Shown here: positions 45,063-56,320 of the stretch, one piece after another
Position numbering within the stretch: position 1 is the first letter of the stretch
Layout of the letters: each line of letters starts with the position of its first letter
DNA from: Cordilura impudica
Taxonomy: Eukaryota > Arthropoda > Insecta > Diptera > Scathophagidae
Assembly: GCA_963682025.1 (NCBI GenBank)
Contig: OY821521.1
Location: forward strand, 193,655,075 to 193,719,074
Length of the DNA: 64,000 nucleotides
Reading direction: 5' to 3'
Notes under the pieces: model-generated
Seen by the model: only the letters and a program-made list of their open reading frames with translations
The model's database searches: none
Told to the model about the DNA's origin: nothing
Program-made: the position numbers and the translations under genes

Positions 45063-45530
45063 TGACGGATCAAAAATGGTTTTATGTTGTTTGAAGGAAA
45101 TAATTTTCAAAAATTGATATTTTTAAAAACTGCTTTGAAGTTTTGCTTTTTAATTGCTGTGATACGTTTGTAATTAAATAAAAATAAGTTTTTTAAATAT
45201 ATTTTTGAAACATTTGTTTTATTTATTATCAAAATAGCTATTTATTTTGGTAGAAATTCAAAACTTACATAAGTTCGATGGAGTATAGAAAAGTATATAT
45301 AAAAGTTACCATTTTTTCTTTGGATTTTGTAAGTTTATACTACTATCTAATAGACCATTAAAAAATTAGTGCCTATTTTTTGCCACAAACTTAAAAGACA
45401 ATGTCTAAATTGATGATTTCACTTGAATTTAATCAATTTAAAAGAGTTTAATATTCAAATAGAGATTTAAATTATGTTGAATAACCCTAAATTAAAAAAA
45501 AAAAATTGTGAAAAATAAAATAAGATGATA
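45063..45530. other. Gene-free stretch
   Basis: AT-rich; nothing recognised. Confidence 0.5.
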
Positions 45531-45539
45531 TTAGTGTAA

Positions 45540-45633
45540 TGTACTAAACCTTTACAAGAGGCTGCTAAATACAATGTTCTTCGCCAAGCAATCAATGAAT
45601 GAAAACGATATCGAAAGTATGGATGACATCACA

Positions 45634-45676
<43 letters not shown>

Positions 45677-47275
45677 CCAGTTCCGCGAAGCCGAGTGGCT
45701 TGTCTGCAGAATCTAATTTGGCAATTTTTTTTTTTTTTTTTTTTTTGCAGCGACAGACCAAAGCCTTTGGTGGGAATCGAACCCACGACCCCCGCATGAT
45801 AGGCGAGCACGCTACCTACTCACCTACCGGGGCGCTTACATCCAAATTGTTTGTCATCTCTGTATGCGTTGAGAACCGAAAAGCAAATATTAATACCAAC
45901 TGTTATAGCAAATGAAATTTCAGCAGAAGTAGACTTAAAAACTATATTGCGTAGAACCGCAGAAAGTGTTTTCTCGTTAATTTGCAAATGGGGTATGGAT
46001 AGAAGCTCCAGTCATAGCCGTTATAAACAATTATTTGAAAATGAAAACCAAACGGATTATGTTTATCATAGCATTTGTGCCACTCAGGTAATTTATCATG
46101 CCTTTTTTTATATAATAAGTATATAGAAATAAAATTTTTTACTTGTATGATTTAGGATGGTAAACTCTGCACCAAAAGAAGAAGTGTGGGTTAATAAAAC
46201 ACGCTCTATTGTAGGCCTTTTAAATTAGTTTTAGAAAAAGAGAATCCAGACTTAACAATGAAGGTTTTTAACGAAATGGATGAGAATATTAAAAATTTAG
46301 AGTGTGATGTTTTTGCGGTAAACGGTTTAATAGTACAAGTTTCGTATGATATGCATTGTACAATGATAGATGATGCAGTAGCCAATATTTTAAGCAATCC
46401 AAATGCAACAAGCAGGTGCATTATTTACAATGCAAGTCCAAAGGAAATGAACAACATAAACATATTGGGAACTGCAAATGTAGACAATTACAAATATGGA
46501 CTTTCAACTCTTCATTGTTGGACTCGATTTTTCGAATGTTTGCTTCTTACTTCTTATCGGCTTCCCGTTAAAACTTGGCGGGTATGTAAAGAAAACAAAA
46601 ACCAGTTTTGAGTAAATAAAGCAAGAATTCAAATTGAGTTTAAAAAAAGAACAGGATTAATAATCAACCAAGTAAAGTCTTGTTACGGCAATACGAAGGA
46701 AATACTGCTCGTCGATTTTTTTTTTTTTTTTGAAAAGTGAAGAGCGGCCAAAATAACTGGAATTGATAAAACATTATTGGTAATTTTGGCGTTATATTGA
46801 GGATGTTATCTTATGGATCTTCAATTAATGTAAAAAACTTCAAGGAAATACTAATGATAACTAGAAATATGTACCTACTACATTATGGGCGGTATTATAG
46901 CCTTGCACTGTCCATAAAATTTTAGTTCATGGATGTGATGTTATTGAGTTTTTCAATTTTCCAATAGGTATATATAGTTATATCAATGTCTACTAATAAA
47001 ATCTCATGAATTTAAATATAATTAACTTCTTCATTCCAGGGTCTTTATCTGAAAAAGCATTGGAAGCTGGCGATAAAATTGTAAGAAATGCACGATTGTC
47101 TCACAAGAGGAAAACATCGCGAGAGAACACAAATAAAGTTTTAATGACCCATTTATCATTGTATTCCGATCCAGTGTTAACATCAATGAGGAACATAAGG
47201 ATTAAATATAAATTGGTAGATGAAGAAATTGAAAAATATATACTAAGAGAAAATGTTAATAGAGATGAATGAACA
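45540..47275 (+). pseudogene. RAG1/Transib-type transposase relic, spliced gene with SINE insertion
   Basis: DDE recombinase of the superfamily that includes Transib transposases and the RAG1 core. Ordered landmarks: PLQEAAKYNVLRQA (before the SINE), SSLYALRTEKQILIP (45851), CKWGMDRSSSHSRYKQ with the presumed first Asp, then DGKLCTKRRS after an intron. Next are NATSRCIIYNASPKEMNN, GLSTLHCWTRFFECLL, YGNT and GNTARRFF in shifted frames near 46690, and LVHGCDVIEFFNFPIG (46925). The last exon has GSLSEKALEAGDK with the presumed catalytic Glu and RKTSRENTNKVLMTHLSLYS. Two GT-AG introns fit the frame (46090-46155 and about 46973-47039). The Gly after the first Asp is changed to Arg. Stops and frameshifts lie at 46190-46200 and 46620-46930. 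Ends not found. Confidence 0.78.
45637..45838 (-). mobile_element. tRNA-derived SINE
   Basis: Minus-strand head at 45750-45836 has a tRNA layout: an A-box-like TAGGTGAGTAGG, an exact B box GGTTCGATTCC inside a GTGGG...CCCAC T-arm, then an A run (45725-45746). A second short piece, CACTCGGCTTCGCGGAACTG, and a longer A run (45637-45673) follow. The acceptor stem does not pair, so this is not a working tRNA gene. The internal A run may mark two joined SINE copies. It interrupts the transposase relic. Confidence 0.75.
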
Positions 47276-47526
47276 AATAGAAGAAAAATACATAAGTACT
47301 TTGTTAAGTGAAATTGGGTTTGGGAAGGATCAAGCAGCGATGATGCTTAGTTATAACTTATAAGTATTTATTTATTGTTATTTAATGTTTAATTCAATTG
47401 TTTTCTTCTCTTTTTGTAAGTTTATATAATTGTCTAATCTTATATATTAAAAGAATTTATGAATAAACTTTGCATTCAAGATTTTTTTCAATATTTTTCT
47501 TCTCTCAAACCTCTATAACTAGAGTT
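47276..47526. other. 3' flank of the transposase relic
   Basis: Contains ATTAAAAGAATTTATGAATAAA near 47445, which could be the polyadenylation region of the relic. Confidence 0.35.
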
Positions 47527-47679
47527 CTAATTAACGTAGTCTGTTGACATAGGTCTAAGAACACTCAGTGGATCAAGCTCCTTCTTTTGAGCTATTAACT
47601 GCTTAAATTCGATGGGTTCGAGGAAAGTTATGCGTGGAGAATCAGCTTTACTTTTACTGTACGTTAACTTATCTTGCAT
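47527..47679 (-). CDS. 50-codon ORF, unknown
   Basis: A minus-strand frame from ATG (47677-47679) to TAG (47527-47529). The peptide has mixed composition (SPRITFLEPIEFKQLIAQKK, then ELDPLSVLRPMST), unlike the Lys/Asn/Ile-rich noise ORFs around it. I do not recognise it. It lies tail-to-tail with the transposase relic and just inside a possible Helitron-type end at 47748. It could be an exon or a fragment of a mobile-element protein. Confidence 0.3.
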   Translation of the reverse strand: MQDKLTYSKSKADSPRITFLEPIEFKQLIAQKKELDPLSVLRPMSTDYVN

Positions 47680-47749
47680 ATTTTGGTATTATATTATAAA
47701 AATTAATATAACATAATATAATGCTGTGGAGCAGCAGGGGTCCTCTAGT

Positions 47750-48490
47750 AAGTTATTAAAAAAATTATAAAAAACATTTTGCCAAGCAAAAATAAAAAAA
47801 AATTAATTTAAAAAATTTTAAAATTCATACAACAATTTAATACAGCAATGAATCTAAAAATAGAACGAGATATGTTCTTAATTATTTTATATTAAAAAAA
47901 ATGGTGAAGTTGTCACTCCCTCTATTTTAATTTCTTCTTGCAAATTCATTTAAGGTATTTTAAAACTCATTTTAAAAAAATGGCTATTTTTATATTTTCT
48001 ATGTTTGCAGTTCGATTTTAATTTAATTTGGTAAAGATATGTGATAGTTAGTAAGTATCAATTTAGGTGCCAAGTTTAATGAAGAGGATACTGTTCCTGT
48101 GCGTTATAGCGTATTTAAAATAAGGGATATATGGTAGGACCTAGAGTCCTTGTAGTAATTACAATGAAGATTGACACACACATTACTAAGCTTATATGTA
48201 TCATATACACAGATTTTCATAATTTTTCGTTCACTGATGTCGCCAAAGTAACAATTTATAATTTTAAATCATATGGGAGGTGGGCATGTCCTTGGTCCGA
48301 TTTTTCCAAAAATTACGATTTTTCTTGACTAAAGCATTTTATGTTAGTGTACTATATTTCGAAAATCTATAACAACTCCTTCTATATTTGTTCCATCGGT
48401 ATATGGCGACAAATCACTGTGCGCTGGTCCCTACAGAAGGATGTGTGATTGACAAGACGAAACCTAAAGGACCAGTACAAAATTATATAA
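47750..48490. other. Gene-free stretch
   Basis: No coding region supported. The 65-codon ORF at 48131-48328 has no recognisable feature. Confidence 0.5.
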
Positions 48491-49060
48491 AACCAGCAAG
48501 AAAAATATAGCCGTTACAGGCCGAGTATACGATACCCTATAACATGCGTTGATAGACCCTATCTCTCAGGTCCAATTATTTAGACATAGAAAATAAGCAT
48601 AAACCAAATTTGAGTATTTGAGTGGCAGTGTTATTAATTTTCTTTGCCTTCGGATATGAAAAAGTTCATATCGGATGCTATATTTATATGACTAAAAATG
48701 GACGATCCAAAACATGTATAAACCAAATTTGAGAAAAATCTGTTCAGCATTTTTGTTTTTTTTTTTTATAGATTTTAGTGAAAATCGGATTTATAGGATT
48801 TATTTTTGGACTTCTGATAAATGGATGTAGCAAACGTACACAGATCCAATTCAACCGATATCTATATGATAATTCGGATATTATGGCAATTTAGGTCGAT
48901 CTGAATAAGAACCGATTTTCACCAATTTCGATAGCGTTGGCGTGGGCGATGGAAGCTTTATACTACCTTTTATCAGAATATAACCTAGACCCATCTTTTG
49001 TTATACCGATCGATTGAAAATCACTTTCTGAGTTGATTTAGCGATGTCCGTCCTTAATCG
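48491..49060 (+). mobile_element. DINE-like family A, rearranged copy
   Basis: Follows the family from CGAGTATACGATACCCTAT to about 48970. The 3' part (48975-49055) is then present in reverse: AACCTAGACCCATCTTTTGT, CGATCGATTGAAAATCACTT and GCGATGTCCGTCC are the reverse complement of the usual ending. Confidence 0.72.
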
Positions 49061-49439
49061 TCGAATCAATAAGTAAGTCTAAATAGCACAACTCTCTATA
49101 TGTTTTTATTTATAAAATTTCTAAATAGAATTGGAATCCCACCCGTAAAGATATCTCTACAATATTTTGATGAGGAAGTTGTGGATAAGCTTTTTGATTA
49201 TTCAAAGAAGTATGTTCATCATAAAAACATATCAGCATATTAGAGTGCTCCTTAAAAAATTAAAAAGCGATTTTGGGGATAGGCGGGATCCAGTTTGTTA
49301 CCTTTCCATTTAGAACTAATAAATGTGAAGTTTGGGCCCAATCGGAAAATGAAAAGTCGCGCCGGAAATCGATTGAAAATTTCAAGTGTGTTTATATGGG
49401 GAAAATATGACTTTTTTTTTAGATATTACGAAAATTTCG
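49061..49439. other. Gene-free stretch
   Basis: Nothing recognised, although 49240-49390 is less AT-rich than its surroundings. Confidence 0.4.
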
Positions 49440-50010
49440 TTCTATAGCTTAATTTCTCCGCCAAGTTGATATAAGAACCGGGATCAGTATTAAAATATCT
49501 ATTCAAAAAGCTATATAAATTGAAAATCGAATAAAAATTCGCTAAGAAATAGCAAATGCCCCAGACCACTTTTGTGCCAAAAAAAAAAAAACTAGGTCAT
49601 GAAATTTGATAGCATTTTTTCAACTTTGAGAAATTGATAGTTTTTTTTGTCTCTATACTTATAAGTTATCAGATATGAAGTATTGTTTTACTACCACGAT
49701 GTTAACCTATTGCGCATTGAGACCGAAATTGGGAAAAAAAAAATTTTGGAAACTCCTTTTTCAAATTTTAAAAAAATGTTCTTAAACAAACTTTAAAAAA
49801 CTGGACCACGGTTTTGTTAAGTACATATTACAGATTAACTGTGTGAATTTTTAAGAAAATCCCTATGCCACAATTTTTTGACAAGGATTTAATTTTTGCG
49901 GATTTCAAGAAAAATGGGATTTTCGTAAAATATTCTGTAAATGTACTCTTTCTAAATACTTTGTATCAAAAATTCATCACTTTTCTACTTTTAAATGGTA
50001 TATTTTATCG
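49440..50010 (+). repeat. Dispersed repeat, copy 2 of 2
   Basis: Mate of 5641-6215 in the same orientation. Shared blocks include CGGGATCAGTATTAAA, AAATGCCCCAGACCACTTTT, CCTATTGCGCATTGAGACCG and TACTCTTTCTAAATACTTTG. Confidence 0.75.
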
Positions 50011-50775
50011 TAATAGCCTAGGGTTTCGGAAAATAATAATATGACCCTATTAACCCTTTTGGGATTGGAGTCACATATGACCCCAAGCTAATAAAAGACA
50101 ATTTATTCAAAAAATTCAAATATTTTGTAAGTGCTGTTGAATTTTTAGATGCGACGCTTAAAATATAATAACCAAATGTGTAGAACTTCCGTTCCTAAAT
50201 ATACTTCCGAAAATATACATAAAAGGACTTTTTACAAAACTTCATTTGAAAATCGAAGATTTTGTTTTGTATTAAAATTAAATGAAAATAAAATTAAATT
50301 AAATTGAAATAAATTTTTTTTAAATATAAAAAATGTATGAAAATTCTGAAATGGAAAAAAAAATTTGTTTGTTAAAGTCAAAAGTTTGATATAACCACTG
50401 TTCGCTATAAGAGAAGCAATTTGTATGAAAAATGTGATTATAACTCTTGGGACCGAAGAAATTCTTCACATAAACAAAAATTTATTACAACCAGGGTTTG
50501 TTATAAGCGAACTCCAATGTATTAACTTTTAATAATTTTGGGAATCTCCAATCTCCTCACTTTACCCGGCCTTCCCATGTTCAAGTCAAATTGATCACAC
50601 ATCCAATAGTCAAAAAATTGTTAAGCAACTGTCCCATTGAAAAATTGAAAGAGAGAATTGAAACTTATGATTGTTTAGTAAAAAAGAGTAAAAAAAGTGT
50701 GAGTGCATTACAACCTGAAAGCCAAAAATATAACGTGTGAAGGCCGGTTAATATTATTAAATATATTTACGCTGA
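50011..50775. other. Gene-free stretch
   Basis: Nothing recognised. Confidence 0.5.
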
Positions 50776-51373
50776 TCCCTGACTCACTGACTGACTTACT
50801 GAGAGACTGACTGATTCTGTAACGCTGACCAAAATGATATGGCTCTAATTCCTAGGATTGATCTCGCCCCAACCGACACCACATTACCTTTCATATTAAA
50901 ACGCCGCCAGTCTCCAGTAATTCCTGCATACGCAATTACCATAAACAAGGCTCAAGGCCAGTCATTTGATTACGTTGGCATTAATTTGGAAACCGCGGTA
51001 TTTTCACACGGTCAACTGTATGTGGCTTTGTCACGATCAAAAGTTGCAAGCCAAGTTAAGATACGTATTCAATCGAACCCACAGCAAGGAAAACTATTAA
51101 ATGACCAACGATATTTCACACGAAATATAGTTTTTCAAGAGATTCTAAATTGAAAAACTTTTTTGCCAAATATTTCTTATCTGTTTTGATACTTATGTAT
51201 ACAAAATCTACAAACACAATCTTTTTTCATATGTACATATGTAACAATATAATTTTTAATTTACTACTATAATTAAAGGAATTTAATTTATTATAAATTT
51301 TTCGTATATTTAAATTTAAACTGTTTTATTCATAATTTTTAAACGGGCGCCTAGGCGCCACACAATCAACTAG
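50776..51373 (+). mobile_element. Helitron 3' fragment, possibly a deletion derivative with both ends
   Basis: The 3' end is canonical. A perfect 14-bp palindrome GGCGCCTAGGCGCC (51346-51359), 10 bases, then CTAG (51370-51373) followed by T. A plausible 5' end is TCCCTGACTCACTGACTGAC at 50776, preceded by A. Between them lies the C-terminus of the helicase. If the 5' end is right, the copy is about 600 bp with most of Rep-Hel deleted. Confidence 0.8.
50839..51153 (+). pseudogene. Helitron Pif1-type helicase C-terminus
   Basis: The 104-codon frame carries the last helicase motifs: [20 protein letters not shown] (residues 31-50, motif V) and [12 protein letters not shown] (57-68, motif VI with the arginine finger). 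The short tail typical of Helitron Rep-Hel proteins follows. The Rep nuclease and helicase motifs I-IV are missing. The Met at 50839 is probably not a native start. The frame itself is undamaged, and the hairpin terminus lies 190 bases downstream. Confidence 0.9.
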
Positions 51374-51382
51374 TATTAGATA

Positions 51383-51948
51383 ATTGCTGAAATACATTTG
51401 ATGTTTTCTGAAATATAATTTAAAATTTTCTGAAATATATTTGATGGTTTCTGAAATACATTTGATAATTTCTAAAATGCATTTGATGTTTTCTGAAATA
51501 CAGTTTATATTTTCTGAAATGCATTTTGATAATACATTTGATAATTTCGGAAATACATTTGATATTTTTTGAAATACATTTCATAATTTCTGAAACTCAA
51601 TTGATATTTTTCTGAAATTCAATTGATATTTTCTGAAATACAAATGATACTTTCTGAAAATCAATTGATGCTTTCTGAAATACAATTGATTATTACTGAA
51701 AATCAATTGTTGTTTTCTGAAATTCAATTGATACTTTCTGAAATTCAATTGACATTTTATGAAATACAGTTGATATTTTCTGAAACGCAAGTGATATTTT
51801 CTGAAAATCAATTGATGTTTTCTGAAACACAATTGATACTTTCTGAAATACGATTAATATTTTCTGAAAATCAATTAATGTTTTCTGAAACACAATTGAT
51901 ACTTTCTGAAAATCAATTGATGTTTTTTGAAATACAATTGGAAAAGGT
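51383..51948. repeat. 21-bp minisatellite
   Basis: About 25 units of CAATTGATATTTTCTGAAATA, more diverged at the left. Because 21 is a multiple of three, the plus frame 51623-51952 and two minus frames stay open (SENQLIFSE-type repeats). It begins about 10 bases from the Helitron 3' end. Confidence 0.9.
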
Positions 51949-52919
51949 GTAGTAATTAAAATACACCTTAGTTTATTTTCGACTTATTCAAAGTTTTCCT
52001 AGTATTTAGCTTTTTAAACTCACAGCACACCCAGTGGTTCTGCTTACTAAAAAATTTCTGTCAATAGCAAATATATACTTGAATATTAAAAAAACAACTC
52101 TGTAAGTTTGTGAACATGTTAAACTGACAGCACACCTAGCGGTCAATAGCTTGAGTATTTAAAATTAACGAAAAAGAATTCTGATTTTGCTAAACAGAAA
52201 GCGAACTCGGCAGTTCTGCTTAATAAATACACCAATACACTGACTGCTTAATAAATACACTTCACACCGATTTTCCCTTACGCTGTTTTAGTGATTGTAT
52301 TATGAAATTGGATTTTATATATTTTTAGAAAATTGAATCTGTCGTTTTTCTTTACCACACAAGAAATATTAAAATTTATTTTTATGTAGCTAAAAATTTT
52401 AATATATCAAATATTTCTATTAGTTTGTATTTTTTGATTGTTACAATATAATTCAGTTTTATTGTTCAGCCCAGAAGTGAGTTTGTTCATTGAAATGTAA
52501 TTCGAGCATTATTTTGAAAGACATACAGCCCCTACAAACTTTATCTTAGATGCCATGTTAATTTATTTTATGAATTTTCTATGTATTTTAATGTATGCGC
52601 TCAAATCGATAATAATACATTATTAAAAGATTACTACATTAATGGTAAGTAGTCAAATAATTGGCTAAAACTAATTTGCAAAATACAATATTGTAGTCGT
52701 GTGAGTGTGTAGTAGTGTAACATGTATGATACATTTGTTCGATAATATTGTACTCGTTTGTATGGAAATGGCAAAATGCCTCTAAAATTAAAATGTAAGT
52801 GTGTCCAACGAATTGCTTTTATGAATTGTCTATCACTAAATGATCATCGAAATAAAACTGGTTGTATAATCAAGGTTGTTTATAAGAACAGCCATTCTGG
52901 GGATTGAAAAATTTTGAGA
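51949..52919. other. Gene-free stretch with a small duplication
   Basis: AAACT(C/G)ACAGCACACCCAG-type sequence occurs at about 52016 and 52122. No gene. Confidence 0.5.
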
Positions 52920-53460
52920 AAGGGTGAAAGTACTAGGCCAATATAGTAAAACTTTAAGACGGTTTGGCGTTCTCAAGCCAAACTTTTTTTCCTTGCTGTT
53001 TGTTTGCTTAGTTTTTCAGCCATAATTCAAGAGCCACTGATGGTTTGTCATTTCAATCTCCTGCAAATAGCTTCAGCAAATTAAGTTGAACTAATTTTAT
53101 CGAATGACATCTTCAAAACATTTAAAATTTTTCCCTTTATTATAAATTCTTTTAATAACATAGCATAATCAGGGCTTATTATTTATTAGTAGAATAGAGG
53201 AGATGTATACGTATGAGCAATATTTTGAATATTAAATCAAACACCACAATTCAGTAATTTTTTCTTCTATTTTTTACATGGATATATAAATGAAAATTAT
53301 TTATTTATGCCTTAGTTACAATTTTGCTGAATAATTTAATAAGAAATCATTAATGGTTCTTGAGTTATAGCTAAGAAAGTAAGTAAATATAAATGGATTG
53401 GCCTCAGAACGCCAAACCCTATGAAGGTTTTACTAGAAATAAACCACCGATCCCGAAAGT
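52920..53460. mobile_element. MITE-like inverted-repeat element
   Basis: The left part (52920-53045: GTTTGGCGTTCTCAAGCCAAAC, then TTTTTCAGCCATAATTCAAG) and the right part (53345-53460: CTTGAGTTATAGCTAAG, then TTGGCCTCAGAACGCCAAAC) are inverted repeats. No ORF. Related single arms lie at 39225-39360 and 40640-40760. Superfamily unknown. Confidence 0.5.
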
Positions 53461-56320
53461 AGTCCACAGTTTAATAAAGTACAAATATCGTTGCCTTTCT
53501 TTCAGACTATTGAAATCATGTTCGATGCATTAGCTGAAGAGAGGTCTTACTGCATTGTCCTGTATAATTGTATTCTAATTAGTTTATTATTGAAAATTGG
53601 TAAATTGTGTAAGACACTGTGAACAGACATTTTAACCTGTTTAGAAATTATAGTTTCAATTACAAAATATAATTCTTTGGTGAGGTTTTTATTCTCAAAT
53701 TCACACTTTTTGCGTTCAATTTAAATTTTTTAGAAATCAAACTCAATTTTTTTCGAAGCAACTTCAATTTTATTCGGAACAACTTAAGTTATTTTCGACA
53801 CATATTAATTTTTTATTTTAAATTCATTTTTTTTTTTTTAGAAATAAATTTTATTTTTTCAAATTCAATTTTTTTTCACTTCAAATTAATTTTTCCACGA
53901 ATTCAATAAGTAAAGATTTAAAAACCAGTTTTTTTTCTTTTATTCGTGATTCCGTATTATAAATAACACAATAATAGAAAAGGAATCACGAATAAAAGAA
54001 TGAATGTTTTTTAGTACATTCATTAATCGGTGTTTTTATTATTGTACTGACGTTTTTTTTTTAAATAAATTTTTGAAGTATAATTTTTTATGAAAATAAA
54101 ATAGTGTATAAGTAAAAACTATTTCAATATATATCAAATTTTCACGCCATGGCGTTTGGGGAGAAATAAATTTTCACCTCTAGGGAACTTCCTTAAACTA
54201 TCCTTAGACTTACTTACATAAGTTTAAAAAAAAATTTTTTTTTAAGTTTTTGTATTAAAAAATTAAGGTGAAAAACAATTATTTCGTATAAATAAATTAT
54301 CGAGGCAAATAAAAATTTATTTGATTAGGAAAGAAAAACAAATTTCTTTGTGAAAATTTATTCTGAGTTAAATAAAATTTTCACCTTGATCAAGTACACA
54401 TGATTTCACCGAGATGCGTAAAAAAAATTCATTTTCTATTTTCTCTAAATTAATTTTTGAAGTACAGCTTTTTTGAGGGAAAAATAACTTTTTAAGAAAA
54501 AAAAAATAATTTGACCTGAATAAGGTGAAAATGAATTTTCGAGGTAAAACGTTTTTTTAATATTTAAGTAAAATTTATAAGGCCATACTAAAATTATTCT
54601 GAAAACAATTTGTCTTTGAGTAAAAAAAAAAAAATAAAAAAATATTTAAAATCGATTATTAGGCAAACATTCACGAATACTACAGAATCGATACACGGCA
54701 TTTATATTTTCTCTGGCTATATTTTTGAAGTATAATTTTATTGATCAAAAAATGAAATTGTAAGAAAAAAATTAATTTGTAAGAAAAAATTTATTTTTTG
54801 AAAAAATTTTCTAAATAAAAAAATTATATAAATTAATTTTTTTATATTAAGAATAATTTTAATTCAAAAATTAATTTTTCCCTTACATTTTTTTTTTAAT
54901 TTTAATTTTCCATCAATCAAAAATTTTAATTAATTTATCGACTTAATACTTTGAAAAAATTTTCAAAAAAAAATTATAAAAATTAATTCTTTTGCGTAAA
55001 ACTTATTGTAATTAAAAATTAGTCAAGAAATTTTTTACATAAATTTTAAAATCAACTTAAAAAAAAAAAATTGGAGATGCACAAAATTTTGAGGCAATAA
55101 ATCGTTTGAATCAAAAAATTTTCCAAATTAATTATTTTTTTGCAAAAAATTTATTTGAATTTAAAAATTAAATTTTCCATGAAGGTAGTTATAATTTTTT
55201 TGTTTTTAATATATAAAACAATTTTTTAAAGAAGAAAAAAATTGGATTTATGACATTAATACTTTCTTTAAACATATTTCTGAAGAATATTTTTATTGGG
55301 GGTACATACAAATTTGGAGATGCACAAAATTGTACGTTTCTAAAAATTTCCTAAATGAAAAAATTTCTAAGTTTATTTTAAGTCAAAATTTGTAAAGAAA
55401 ATTTTTCTGAATCAAAAAAAAAAAAAAAAATAACCAAAATTATATTTATATATATTTAAATTTAAATTTACATTTATTTAAAAACAAATTTTTAAACCAA
55501 GAAAACATTTTTTTTAAATATTTTTGCATACATCATAATTTTTAATAAATTTATCAGCACCAAAATTTCAACTTAAAAATTAAGTTTTCATACAAAATTT
55601 ATTTTGAATTAAAAATTTATTTATTTAATTTTTTTTTTTAAATTTATTTTGACATTCATAGATTTTCATCCTTAAAATTATGAAAAAATTTTCTAAATAA
55701 AAATAATAAAATATATGTTTTAACTACAATTTTATTTTAATTTTTAAATGAATTAGGGATTATTTTTAATTTTTTTACCCATAAAATTTTTTAGTTGAAA
55801 TATTAACACAAAATTTCCTAAATAACAAATTATAAAACATAGTTTAACCGCATAAAACATATTTTAGTTTATAAATTATTTCTTCCATCAGAACTTTTTT
55901 TAGATATTTTATTTTTAAATTTATTTTTTTATCCAAAAATTTTTTTGTAAATTTATCACCTTAAAATTTAAAAAAAATAAAAATGTTATTAAATTATATT
56001 TTTTTTACGTACAATTTTATTTTAATTTAAAAATGAATTAGGGACTATTTTTAATTTTTTTTACCCATAAAATAATAAAATTATTTACTCAAAATTTCAT
56101 AAATATAAAAAATAGTTTTAACGCATACAATTTTTTTTAGATTATAACTAATTTTTTCCATCAGGAATTTTTTAAAATATATTTTGTCATCAATGCAAAT
56201 ATTTTTTCAATTTATATGCTCAAAATTTTGTAAAAATTTTCTAATAAAATAGTTATCAAAATAATTTTTTCGCATTAAACTTATTTTGAAATGAAATTTA
56301 AATTAATCAAGTTAGTTCTG
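53461..56320. other. Very AT-rich, degenerate repetitive stretch without genes
   Basis: From about 54700 on, phrases such as AAAATTTTCTAAATAAAAAA, TTTTTTCCATCAAAA and TTTTAATTTAAAAATTAA recur every few hundred bases, suggesting an old tandem array. A 17-bp inverted repeat (CTTTTATTCGTGATTCC) sits at 53938-53954 and 53982-53998. No coding region. Confidence 0.6.

Noticed and set aside
45750..45836. Functional tRNA gene
   Set aside because: The B box and T-arm are good, but the acceptor stem does not pair and an A-rich tail follows; a SINE fits better.
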